Shown here one piece after another: positions 6,331-13,291 of a stretch of 13,980 bases of DNA; position 1 is the stretch's first letter, and each line of letters begins with the position of its first letter. The position numbers were made by a program, and so were the translations under genes. The stretch comes from JBGTKH01 sp041744735 (GTDB taxonomy: Bacteria; Planctomycetota; Planctomycetia; Pirellulales; Pirellulaceae), in contig JBGTKH010000645.1 in NCBI GenBank assembly GCA_041744735.1, positions 1 to 13,980 on the forward strand, in the 5' to 3' direction. The notes under the pieces were generated by a model. The model was not told where the DNA came from, did no database searches, and worked only from the letters and a program-made list of their open reading frames with translations.

Positions 6331-6555
6331 GCCCCCGACGAAAGTCGGCGGGAGTGGTCACACTGTTCACCTAGCCGGATGCGCCGCGCGCCAGTCAAAC
6401 GCCCCCGACGAAAGTCGGCGGGAGTGGTTACGTCCGTCACCTAGGTACGGGAGTGACAGTTCCCACCGACTCTCGTCGGGGGCTTCCGCGTCGCTGAAGT
6501 GTCGCGCTGTTATGTGCGGGAGTGACAGTTCCCACCGACTCTCGTCGGGGGCTTC
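6331..6555. repeat. Array of four palindromic units, two in each orientation
   Basis: Two identical 28-bp copies lie at 6331-6358 and 6401-6428, exactly 70 bp apart. Two identical 39-bp copies of the related unit in the opposite orientation lie at 6448-6486 and 6517-6555, 69 bp apart. The shared core, read in the first orientation, is GCCCCCGACGARAGTCGGYG. It folds as CCGAC, loop GAAA or GAGA, GTCGG, so both versions have a GNRA tetraloop on the same strand of the unit. The array lies in the open frame upstream of the GspH-like prepilin and carries no stop in that frame. Confidence 0.88.
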
Positions 6556-6559
6556 ATTC

Positions 6560-7183
6560 GTGTCCGTCGTGCGCGATTGTGTTGAGTATCTGTCCGTCGG
6601 TCTTGGACGGGCTAGGCAGCCCATCCTACATAAGAGGGCGGGCTATTCGCTGGTTGAACTGCTGATCGTCATCTCGTTGATGGGCATTCTGGCAGGGCTC
6701 ATCTTGCCGCGCTTCGAGCCCAGCATTCACGACCAACTGCAATCGACGGCCCAGATTGTTGTGGCCGACTTCGCCTATGCACGCGACTTGGCTGTAACCA
6801 ACGCCAGCACCTACCGCGTGACGTTCGACTTGCAACAGAACCGTTACGTGCTGCAGCACAGCGGCGCCAATACGCTGTTGAATGCTCTGCCGCGCACCGC
6901 GTTCCATCAACCGACAGACCCCGCCGATCACCAAACGACCGACATGGACGAGTTGCCTCACACCGGACCCACGGTGGAAATCGTGGGCGTTGAGGAAGTC
7001 GCAGCCGTTATGTCGTCCGTCAATGATCTCGAATTTGGTCCGCTCGGAGGATTGACGCGCAGCCGCGAGACCGTGATTTGGCTGGGCTGCGGCAGCGGCG
7101 AGAACCGGCGGTATTTGTCCGTCTGCGTTGACCCCATAACTGGGCTGGCTTCGATCGGAGAGTTTCAATCAGTGCCCAACTGA
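6560..7183 (+). CDS. Pseudopilin, GspH/FimT-like
   Basis: A prepilin with a canonical processing site: a basic leader ending ILHKRAG is followed by YSLVELLIVISLMGILAGLI, with Glu at mature position 5. The next segment, STAQIVVADFAYARDLAVTNAS, has the Arg-centred helix typical of GspH/FimT proteins, followed by short strands (YRVTFDLQQNRYVLQ) of the GspH head. The start is uncertain. GTG 6560 gives a 28-residue leader and 207 residues in total; GTG 6569 gives 25 residues. ATG 6512 lies just upstream of the last repeat copy, and ATG 6284 overlaps the previous gene and would give a 119-residue leader made largely of translated repeats. I use 6560 because prepilin leaders are normally short, but no Shine-Dalgarno site supports it. 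The gene closes the pseudopilin set and is followed by pilM. The function as a minor pseudopilin is secure; the start is not. Confidence 0.8.
   Translation: MSVVRDCVEYLSVGLGRARQPILHKRAGYSLVELLIVISLMGILAGLILPRFEPSIHDQLQSTAQIVVADFAYARDLAVTNASTYRVTFDLQQNRYVLQHSGANTLLNALPRTAFHQPTDPADHQTTDMDELPHTGPTVEIVGVEEVAAVMSSVNDLEFGPLGGLTRSRETVIWLGCGSGENRRYLSVCVDPITGLASIGEFQSVPN
6605..6629. repeat. Small hairpin ending in CTAC, inside the prepilin leader
   Basis: GGACGGGCT (6605-6613), loop AGGC, AGCCCATCC (6618-6626), pairing at 8 of 9 positions and followed by TAC, so the sequence ends in CCTAC like the right end of the 5881-5962 element. It is translated as part of the leader just upstream of the prepilin cleavage site. 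Confidence 0.55.
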
Positions 7184-7191
7184 ACATCGTC

Positions 7192-7293
7192 GTTTAACCC
7201 GTAGCCGCAGGCGAGGAAGTGGTGACAAAGGCTGTGTCCAGCGCGCCGGGCTTTACACTTCACACCTCCCTCGCCTACGGCTACGGGTTAAAC
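7192..7293. repeat. 25-bp near-perfect inverted repeat
   Basis: Arms at 7192-7216 and 7269-7293 are reverse complements at 24 of 25 positions; the outer ends read GTTTAACCCGTAGCCG and CGGCTACGGGTTAAAC. The 52-bp centre can pair further (GAAGTG near 7216 with CACTTC near 7257). The element fills most of the 141-bp gap between the GspH-like gene and pilM. GTAGCCG and CGGCTAC lie inside the arms, linking it loosely to the GTAG/CTAC family. Confidence 0.87.
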
Positions 7294-7324
7294 GAGTTCG
7301 CTAGTATTTATTGAGAAAATCGTC

Positions 7325-8389
7325 ATGGTTAGTTGGCTGGGAAAGCAACGCTACAGTCCGATCGGGGTCGACATCGGCTCGCGATCGGTCAAGCTCGTAC
7401 AGTTAAACGCTGACCGTACACAATTGGTCGAAGCGTCGCGTTGGGATTTTCCGAATGACGATCCGGCAAAGGCAACTCCTGAGCAGCGGACGGCACGATT
7501 AGCAGAAGCCCTGCGGCGGGCGCGTGAAGGCCGAAAATTCCGCGGCAGCGACGCGGTGCTTTGCCTGAACGACCGACAACTGTTCGTACAGAACGTGCGC
7601 GTACCCAAGGCCGAACCGCCGCAAATGGATCGGCTGGTGCAGCAGGAAGCCGCCGGCCGCGTGCCGTTCGCGGTGCAAGAGGCCGAAATCCGCTACATCG
7701 ACGCGGCCGACGTGCGGCAGGGCGACGCGATGCTGCGTGAGGTGATCGTGTTGGCCTGCCATCGGCCGGTGCTCGAACAGACGCTGGAAGCCGTTGAAGC
7801 CGCCGGTCTGCGTCCGCGGGCCGTGGACATCGAACCGGCGGCGCTACTGCGGGGCAGCATCAAACAATACCGCCGCGATGAAGACCGCTTGCAACGCATG
7901 CTGGTCGTCAACATCGGCCACGCTAAAACGGTGGTCGTGATCGCGCAAGGGGACGACGTGCTGTTCATCAAGTTCATCGAAATCGGCGGCAAACATTTCG
8001 ATGACGCCGTGGCCCGCTACCTGAAAATGAACCTGCCCGACGCGACCGCCCTGCGCCGGCACAACGGCGACCGCCGCAGCGATCAGCAAGATCCCGAAAT
8101 TGCCCGCAGTGTCTCAGAAGCCGTGCGGCCGGTTGCCGAACGGTTACTCGGCGAAATCTCGATGTGCGTGCGTTATCACAGCGTCACGTTTCGCGGACAG
8201 CCGCTGGTGCGACTGTTGCTGGGCGGCGGCGAAGCCACATCGCAATTGGCCGAAACGCTCGCTGCGCGACTGAACTTGAAGTGCGAGTTGAGCGACCCAC
8301 TGCGTGGATTCTCGTCCAATGCACCGGCCGGCCGGCGCGGTCAATGGGACGTGGCCACTGGTTTGGCGCTACGCGAATTGAACACATAA
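7325..8389 (+). CDS. pilM: Type IV pilus assembly protein PilM (actin-like ATPase)
   Basis: A 354-residue cytoplasmic protein, the usual length for PilM. It has the actin/FtsA-type fold signatures: phosphate-1 motif IGVDIGSRSVKLVQL (13-27), a second nucleotide-binding segment MLVVNIGHAKTVVVI (192-206), and the adenosine motif LLLGGGEA (297-304). The 1C-domain segment RVPFAVQEAEIRY (112-124) is also typical of PilM. PilM binds the cytoplasmic N-terminus of PilN and links the assembly motor to the PilN/PilO/PilP alignment complex. It is immediately followed by pilN and pilO. The second motif has Asn where many actin-family proteins have Asp (VNIG instead of VDIG). The ATG at 7325 precedes the first conserved strand by 12 residues and fits the family; a ribosome site is weak at best. 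The stop is only 2 bp from the next repeat element. Confidence 0.94.
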   Translation: MVSWLGKQRYSPIGVDIGSRSVKLVQLNADRTQLVEASRWDFPNDDPAKATPEQRTARLAEALRRAREGRKFRGSDAVLCLNDRQLFVQNVRVPKAEPPQMDRLVQQEAAGRVPFAVQEAEIRYIDAADVRQGDAMLREVIVLACHRPVLEQTLEAVEAAGLRPRAVDIEPAALLRGSIKQYRRDEDRLQRMLVVNIGHAKTVVVIAQGDDVLFIKFIEIGGKHFDDAVARYLKMNLPDATALRRHNGDRRSDQQDPEIARSVSEAVRPVAERLLGEISMCVRYHSVTFRGQPLVRLLLGGGEATSQLAETLAARLNLKCELSDPLRGFSSNAPAGRRGQWDVATGLALRELNT

Positions 8390-8391
8390 AA

Positions 8392-8471
8392 GTAGCAGAA
8401 GTCGTGAGACTTCTGGCCCCAAACTGTCGGGAGCTTTCCCGAAATTTCCGAACTCTCACGAGTTCGGCTAC
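8392..8471. repeat. REP/BIME-like element with three perfect hairpins
   Basis: GTAG at 8392 is followed by three hairpins: AGAAGTC/GACTTCT (8397-8403 with 8408-8414, loop GTGA), TCGGGA/TCCCGA (8427-8432 with 8437-8442, loop GCTT), and CCGAACTC/GAGTTCGG (8448-8455 with 8460-8467, loop TCAC). CTAC at 8468-8471 closes it. The first and third hairpins are the inverted REP-like units; the middle one is an extra palindrome not seen in the other copies. It begins 3 nt after the pilM stop. Confidence 0.87.
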
Positions 8472-8492
8472 CTCCGTCACAACTAAACAAGC

Positions 8493-9278
8493 ATGCTTGC
8501 CATCGACTTCCTACCCGACCGCTATCGCGAACAACGGGCCGTTCGCCAGGTGAAAATCTGGCAGCTTGTCGTGCTGTTGATTTTTGGCGGCGCGATCGGA
8601 GCCACGGCGGTCGGGCAATTTGCTCTGCGCTGTTTGGTCGCGCGGCAAGTGGCCGAAGTCGAGCCTCTGTACGCGGCGGCGAAAGACAACGAGTTTCGTT
8701 TCACGCAATTGCAGCAGCAGTTGCGAGACGAGCAAACCGTGGCTGAACTCTATGCCTATCTGCATCATCCTTGGCCGCGCACTCAGATCTTGGCGGCCAT
8801 CGCACGGCCGCTGCCGGAACCGCTGAAACTGGGCGACTTGCTCGTTACCAACGAAGCAGACCAATCGGCCACGACCGGTTGGCGTCGTAGCGAGCCGCAG
8901 CGCAGCACGTCGTCGGAAGAAGGTCAGCCGGATATCCAGACGACGGCTGCAGAGCGTGACTTGAACAATCTCCGCGACGAGCACGACCGGAATTACACCG
9001 TCGTCTACACCTCAGGCGTGACCACGGAGAGCGCGGCGTTGCACAAGTACGTGTCACTGCTTGGAGCCGACACGCTGTTCACCAAAGTCGAGTTGCGATC
9101 GTTCGAGTCTGCGTCGAGTGGTCTGCCGGCCGGCGTGTCGAAATTCAGCTTGCGGGTTGTGATTCGTCCCGGCTTCGGCCAACCGAACGGCCCGTCCGGG
9201 AAAACGCTGGAGGCTGGTCCCAACGAATCTCTGGCAACCGCGCGCGTCGCCAGTCAAGCGCGGGAAACTTTGCCATGA
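8493..9278 (+). CDS. pilN: Type IV pilus assembly protein PilN
   Basis: A 261-residue bitopic inner-membrane protein. The N-terminus, LAIDFLPDRYRE (residues 2-13), corresponds to the PilN motif (INLLP-like) that docks into a groove of PilM. One transmembrane helix spans about 24-48, followed by a predicted coiled coil (about 50-85). The periplasmic part ends with a ferredoxin-like domain (about 165-225, TVVYTSGVTTESAALHKYVS through FSLRVVI). A low-complexity, polar insert at about 120-165 is longer than in classical PilN. PilN pairs with PilO to form the inner-membrane alignment complex. Its stop overlaps the pilO start by 4 nt (ATGA), so the two are probably translationally coupled. It starts 103 bp after pilM, with a palindromic element filling that gap. 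Assignment from motif, topology and neighbours is firm. Confidence 0.9.
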   Translation: MLAIDFLPDRYREQRAVRQVKIWQLVVLLIFGGAIGATAVGQFALRCLVARQVAEVEPLYAAAKDNEFRFTQLQQQLRDEQTVAELYAYLHHPWPRTQILAAIARPLPEPLKLGDLLVTNEADQSATTGWRRSEPQRSTSSEEGQPDIQTTAAERDLNNLRDEHDRNYTVVYTSGVTTESAALHKYVSLLGADTLFTKVELRSFESASSGLPAGVSKFSLRVVIRPGFGQPNGPSGKTLEAGPNESLATARVASQARETLP

Positions 9279-9826
9279 CGAATAACAACCGCAATTCGCG
9301 CAGCTTGATCGTGACCGCGATTCTGGGCGTCGCGGCGGTGGCCTATGTCTTCGTTGTATTCTTGCCGGGGCAAAAGCACATTGGCCAACTCCGCACACAG
9401 TTGCAAGAGAAGCAGCAGTTCATCATGCAAACGGCCAGCCTCTCGTCCGCGATTGGGCAGTCGGAACGCGAGCTCGCCGAGGTGCGAGAATACGCGAAGC
9501 AATGGCGTGATGCGGCGCCTTCGGAGACCGAACTGGCCACGCTGTTCGGAGAGATTACCGAACTGGCGCGACAAGCGGAGGTCACGATTCTGCACATCGA
9601 GCCGCAACCGGCCGTTAAGCTGGAAACGGTGAATCAGATTCCCGTGACGATCGGCGTGGAAGGGGAGTTTTCGCAGATCTTCGCCTTCCTGCGAAGCGTG
9701 GAAGGGATGCCCGGCACGGTGTGGCTGCCCAATTTGAAACTTGAACAAGTAAGTAAAGATAGTGAAAATCTTCGATCCGAGATAAGGCTAACAGTTTTTA
9801 CCGATAACCGCGAGTTTTCCGAATAG
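9275..9826 (+). CDS. pilO: Type IV pilus assembly protein PilO
   Basis: A 183-residue bitopic membrane protein. After a short polar N-terminus, one helix (about 11-30, LIVTAILGVAAVAYVFVVFL) anchors it in the inner membrane. A coiled coil follows (about 32-78, from KHIGQLRTQLQEKQQ). The periplasmic ferredoxin-like domain includes LFGEITELARQAEVTILHIE (90-109) and EGEFSQIFAFLRSVEGMPG (129-147), the familiar pattern of PilO with a final strand carrying SEIRLTVFT. PilO heterodimerises with PilN and contacts PilP. The start codon overlaps the pilN stop in an ATGA junction. The length is slightly short but within the family range. After its stop comes a 130-bp gap holding a palindromic element, then the PilP/GspC-like gene. 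Confidence 0.9.
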   Translation: MTNNNRNSRSLIVTAILGVAAVAYVFVVFLPGQKHIGQLRTQLQEKQQFIMQTASLSSAIGQSERELAEVREYAKQWRDAAPSETELATLFGEITELARQAEVTILHIEPQPAVKLETVNQIPVTIGVEGEFSQIFAFLRSVEGMPGTVWLPNLKLEQVSKDSENLRSEIRLTVFTDNREFSE

Positions 9827-9866
9827 ATCGGTTGTGCCATCAACCGATATTTGAGGAGCCGCACCA

Positions 9867-9922
9867 GTACGACGGCTCTCCGAAGCCGTCGAGTGCGCGG
9901 CGGGTTCGGAGACCCGTCGTAC
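9867..9922. repeat. Two-hairpin palindromic element with GTACG/CGTAC ends
   Basis: Outer arms GTACGACGG (9867-9875) and CCGTCGTAC (9914-9922) are exact reverse complements. They bracket hairpin 1 (GACGGCT 9871-9877 with AGCCGTC 9884-9890) and hairpin 2 (CGGGT 9901-9905 with ACCCG 9912-9916). The loops CTCCGA and TCGGAG are reverse complements, so these are inverted copies of one unit. The architecture matches the GTAG/CTAC elements, but the end sequence differs. Confidence 0.8.
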
Positions 9923-9956
9923 GGACGGGTCCGCTCGCGGTGCGGAGGCAACCATC

Positions 9957-10709
9957 GTGAACATAGACAAACTAGGCAGAACGCTTCGCAAAGAATTGAC
10001 GCGAAGCCCGAAGAAGACCGCGATGTTGGCACTGGGCTGCGTTGTCGCGTTGTACTTTTGGGCGCCGCTGGTTTGGAAGTGGCTGCCGGGCACGAAGGCT
10101 AGCGGCGGCGGCCCAGCGGCAGCGATGGCTGTGAGCAGTGTCACCGCGCCACCCGCGATTGCGTCGGCGCAGAAACAACCGACCGATAAGTCAGTGAACA
10201 AATACGGCTGGGATGAATTGGTTCGTTGGATGGGACTCGATCAACGCACAAAACCTGCCATGCTCGATACCGACTTTCGTAGCCCGTTCCGATTGACCCC
10301 CGCGCAGCAGCAGATGCTGCGCCAAGAGCCGACGGCTGATTCCGCTGATCCGCACGTCGCGGCTACGAATATCGAAAGCCAGCCGCTGGACCTCTCGCCG
10401 CGGCAGCTTGGCTTGGTGTTGAGCGGCACGATTGTCGGCCCGCGCGTGCGAGTCGCCACGATTAACGGCAAGACATATCGCGAATCCGCGCAAATCATCG
10501 TCAGCATGTCTGGCAGCGCCGCCGAGCAAGTTGACAGTGCCGAAAGCGCGGCGAGCTCACAACGAATCGAATTCATATTGACCGAGGTTCATCCCCACAA
10601 AATTGTGTTGGTGCGAGCGGGAAAGCCGTATGAACTGGCCCTCCAGCGCGCCACATTGGCCGGCGACGAACAGTTAATCCTCAGCCGAACGTCATTGGAA
10701 GACAATTAG
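9957..10709 (+). CDS. PilP/GspC-like inner-membrane to secretin linker
   Basis: A 250-residue protein between pilO and the secretin, the place of pilP. A basic cytoplasmic N-terminus is followed by one transmembrane helix (about 23-41, MLALGCVVALYFWAPLVW), then a low-complexity linker. The segment DTDFRSPFRLTP (104-115) recalls the short conserved linker motif before the C-terminal domain in PilP and GspC. Residues about 150-228 (LGLVLSGTIVGPRVRVATINGKTY ... IEFILTEVHPHKIVLVRAGKPYEL) fit the beta-barrel homology region of PilP/GspC that binds the secretin N-domains. Classical PilP is a lipoprotein; a membrane helix with no lipobox is closer to GspC. The GTG start at 9957 has GGAGG 8 nt upstream, a good ribosome site, and no better ATG is available. 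The family call is by domain pattern and position; I give no gene symbol because PilP and GspC cannot be separated here. Confidence 0.82.
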   Translation: MNIDKLGRTLRKELTRSPKKTAMLALGCVVALYFWAPLVWKWLPGTKASGGGPAAAMAVSSVTAPPAIASAQKQPTDKSVNKYGWDELVRWMGLDQRTKPAMLDTDFRSPFRLTPAQQQMLRQEPTADSADPHVAATNIESQPLDLSPRQLGLVLSGTIVGPRVRVATINGKTYRESAQIIVSMSGSAAEQVDSAESAASSQRIEFILTEVHPHKIVLVRAGKPYELALQRATLAGDEQLILSRTSLEDN

Positions 10710-10725
10710 AGGTCGTTTAAAACTC

Positions 10726-10770
10726 GTAGCCGAAGTTGTAAAACTTCGGAATTCTCACGAATTCCGCTAC
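10726..10770. repeat. REP/BIME-like element, two perfect hairpins between GTAG and CTAC
   Basis: GTAG at 10726 precedes hairpin 1 (CCGAAGTT 10730-10737, loop GTAA, AACTTCGG 10742-10749) and hairpin 2 (GGAATTC 10748-10754, loop TCAC, GAATTCC 10759-10765), ending in CTAC at 10767-10770. Apart from small changes, this is the inverted arrangement of the element at 3329-3373, with the GGAATTC and CCGAAGT hairpins in swapped order. It lies in the 89-bp gap before the secretin gene. Confidence 0.87.
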
Positions 10771-10798
10771 GAAAAACCTACGAGGTCATGGAAGACCG

Positions 10799-13288
10799 AT
10801 GCACAGTTACTTACGTTTCCTATTGCTGGGTGCATTTGCGGCCGCCGGCGTCGGCATCGCAATCTCTCTGGCTCTGCACACGCGGCTGACTTCCCAGGAC
10901 GCGGACTCGACTGCGGCACAGGCGTTCTTCGCCGGCAAGGCGAAAACGCCGAGTCAAGTATCGTTAGAACATGAAACTCCAACCGAAGACGTTGCAGAGA
11001 AAGTCTCGGCAGATCCCGATACTGTACAGGCCCGAGTTCAACTGACGTCGGCGCAGGTTGAAGTCCAGCCCGCATCCGTCTCGCAGTCCGGCGTCAACAT
11101 CGCCACGAGTGAAGTCCCCGCGCAGTACGCACCCTATCACGGAGCCGTGACGCAACAGATTCAGCAGCTTCAAGAGACATTGGTTCGCGCGGCGGACGTC
11201 ACCAAGCAAAGTCAACTAGAACGCATCGAGAAAACGCTCGACCGCGTTCAAGAAGCGGCGCAGCAGAACGAGCGGATCTTGAACGCGGCACTGACGACGA
11301 TGCTGCAAACGTCCCGCAGTCAGCCGCCCGTCACGACCGTCGCACAAGTGACGCCGCAAGAGAGCAACGCCGTTGATCCGTTCGCCGAACCTTCACTCGT
11401 AGCGCCGTCGGCGCCAAAGCCTGACACACAGCCGGGCTCGCCGACGGATCCACAGGCCGAGCCTCCGGTGCCTTCGCTTTTCGCGCCGGGCGGTTTACCG
11501 GGCACCGGCAACGAAGCGGCCGAACCGCTGCCCGAACCCAAACCGGCGCAAGCCAAAGTTCACAAAGACGAAGGCGACGACAAGCTCACGATCAACACGC
11601 GCAACTCCGATATCCGCGAAGTGCTGGAGTTGCTCAGCGAACAGGCGGGCCTGAACATTCTGGCCACCAAGAACGTGCAAGGCACCGTGTCCGCGTCGCT
11701 CACGAACGTCGATATTCAAACTGCGCTGGATGCCATCCTGCGGTCCACCGGCTTCGTGGCTCGCCGCGACGGAAATTTTATCTATGTCGGCCGGCCCGAA
11801 GACCTGCAGGACATGGACAACTTGCAGGAACAAATCGGCACGCGGATTTACCGCACGAACTACGTCAAAGCGGCCGAACTGCAAACACTGATCGCGCCCA
11901 TGCTGACACCACAGATCGGCGTGACGACCGTCTCCAGCCCAGCGAAAGTCGACATCCCCGCCAGCACCACGCAAACCGGCGGCGACGACTTTGCCGGCGG
12001 CGAAGTGCTGTTGGTCCGCGACTACGAGGCCGTGCTGCGGCAAATCGACGAGATCGTGGTCGAAGTCGACCAGCGGCCGCAGCAAGTGGCCATCGAGGCC
12101 ATGATCCTGAGCGTGAATCTGAAGGACACGAACAAGCTGGGCGTCAATTTTGAAGTGCTGCGCGACAAGAACAACGTGCGTTTGGTGACCGGCTCGCCGC
12201 TGGCCAACCTGGCCAGTATCAACGTGGCCAACGGCGGTTTGAACTTCGGATTCCTCGACGGCAGCCTGGCGGCGTTCATCGATGCCTTGGAAACCGTGGG
12301 CGACACGAACGTCATCGCGGCGCCGCGGCTAATGTGTTTGAACAAGCAGCGAGCAGAAATCCTGATCGGCGATCAAAAGGGCTTTGTGAGCACGACGCAA
12401 ACGGAAACCGCGACAACGCAAACGGTCGAGTTCCTCGATGTCGGCACGCAGCTTCGCATCCGTCCCTTCATTTCCAGCGACGGCATGATTCGCATGGAAG
12501 TGCACCCGGAACTTTCGACCGGCGACGTGCAACTGGTCGGCACGTTTGCGTTGCCCAATAAAACGGTCACGCAAGTCACCACGAATATCATGTGCTACGA
12601 CGGCTGCACCGTGATCCTCGGCGGTTTGATCCGCGAGGATCTGGCCACCTCGGCCAGCCAAATCCCGTTTGTCGGCAGCTTGCCCGTCATCGGCACCGCC
12701 TTCCGTCGCAAGACAGACACCACGACGCGCAACGAACTGATTGTGCTCATCACGCCACGCATCGTGAACGAACCGCACGCCGCGCAGGAAGGGGCACAAG
12801 CGAGCGGCGAGTTCTTGCAACGGCAGGCCATCTACGCCGACAAAATGAGCCCCATCGGCAAGCGTCATTACGCTCGCCGCTACCTGCGTCTGGCGCAATC
12901 GGCGTGGCAGAACGGCAACCCGCGCATGGCACAGCTTTACGTGAACTTGGCCTTGCACTTCGACCCCTTGAACGCCGACATCATCAATCTGCGAAACGAA
13001 ATCATCGGCATGTCAGGTGCGAATCACCCGATGGTAAATCCGTCCGCTCCCGTCCGCCCCGTGCTGCCGTCGTGGCGCGATCCGGGCGGCGCTCCGCAGC
13101 GGTTGAACTGGCCGGCACAACCACCGGATTCAATGCCGCCGGGCGAAGTGTTCTTCGAGTCGGCGAAGAAGCCGAGTCCGCAAACGCCGAGCACGGCACC
13201 TTCAAAATCCAGCGTTTTAGAAACGGCTCAGAAGTCGAAAGAACAAGCACCAGGAATCGTAAAGGAAGCGCAGCCTACGCTGCGGTAA
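10799..13288 (+). CDS. Secretin, PilQ/GspD family, with coiled-coil N-terminus and TPR-like tail
   Basis: An 829-residue outer-membrane pore protein. Residues 5-27 are a signal peptide or anchor. A predicted coiled coil covers about 117-170 (TQQIQQLQETL onward), followed by a Pro/Ala-rich linker (about 175-255). Next come an STN/N0 domain (262-330, LTINTRNSDIREVLELLSEQ) and an N1-like domain (about 349-426, IYRTNYVKAAELQTLIAPML). The C-terminal secretin domain (about 430-656) has VIAAPRLMCLNKQRAEILIG (505-524), PFVGSLPVIGTAF (623-635) and NELIVLITPRIV (645-656). A 170-residue extension follows, with a TPR-like helix pair (688-723) and a Pro-rich tail. Classical PilQ has AMIN domains in place of the coiled coil and ends near the secretin domain. 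It would form the channel for the pilus or secreted substrate and receive the PilP/GspC-like protein at N0. GGAAG lies 4 nt before the ATG at 10799. The next gene starts at its stop. Confidence 0.93.
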   Translation: MHSYLRFLLLGAFAAAGVGIAISLALHTRLTSQDADSTAAQAFFAGKAKTPSQVSLEHETPTEDVAEKVSADPDTVQARVQLTSAQVEVQPASVSQSGVNIATSEVPAQYAPYHGAVTQQIQQLQETLVRAADVTKQSQLERIEKTLDRVQEAAQQNERILNAALTTMLQTSRSQPPVTTVAQVTPQESNAVDPFAEPSLVAPSAPKPDTQPGSPTDPQAEPPVPSLFAPGGLPGTGNEAAEPLPEPKPAQAKVHKDEGDDKLTINTRNSDIREVLELLSEQAGLNILATKNVQGTVSASLTNVDIQTALDAILRSTGFVARRDGNFIYVGRPEDLQDMDNLQEQIGTRIYRTNYVKAAELQTLIAPMLTPQIGVTTVSSPAKVDIPASTTQTGGDDFAGGEVLLVRDYEAVLRQIDEIVVEVDQRPQQVAIEAMILSVNLKDTNKLGVNFEVLRDKNNVRLVTGSPLANLASINVANGGLNFGFLDGSLAAFIDALETVGDTNVIAAPRLMCLNKQRAEILIGDQKGFVSTTQTETATTQTVEFLDVGTQLRIRPFISSDGMIRMEVHPELSTGDVQLVGTFALPNKTVTQVTTNIMCYDGCTVILGGLIREDLATSASQIPFVGSLPVIGTAFRRKTDTTTRNELIVLITPRIVNEPHAAQEGAQASGEFLQRQAIYADKMSPIGKRHYARRYLRLAQSAWQNGNPRMAQLYVNLALHFDPLNADIINLRNEIIGMSGANHPMVNPSAPVRPVLPSWRDPGGAPQRLNWPAQPPDSMPPGEVFFESAKKPSPQTPSTAPSKSSVLETAQKSKEQAPGIVKEAQPTLR

Positions 13289-13291
13289 TGA

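Noticed and set aside
6331..6555. CRISPR array from regularly spaced repeats at about 70-bp period
   Set aside because: There are only two copies per orientation, the orientations are opposed, and no cas genes are nearby; these are dispersed palindromic units.
6367..6624. A minus-strand frame encoding two copies of APDESRWELSLP
   Set aside because: The repeated peptide is simply the translation of the palindromic array; there is no start-site or domain support.
12329..12958. A 209-codon minus-strand open frame opposite the secretin domain
   Set aside because: It has no recognisable domain, and the plus strand encodes highly conserved secretin motifs here.
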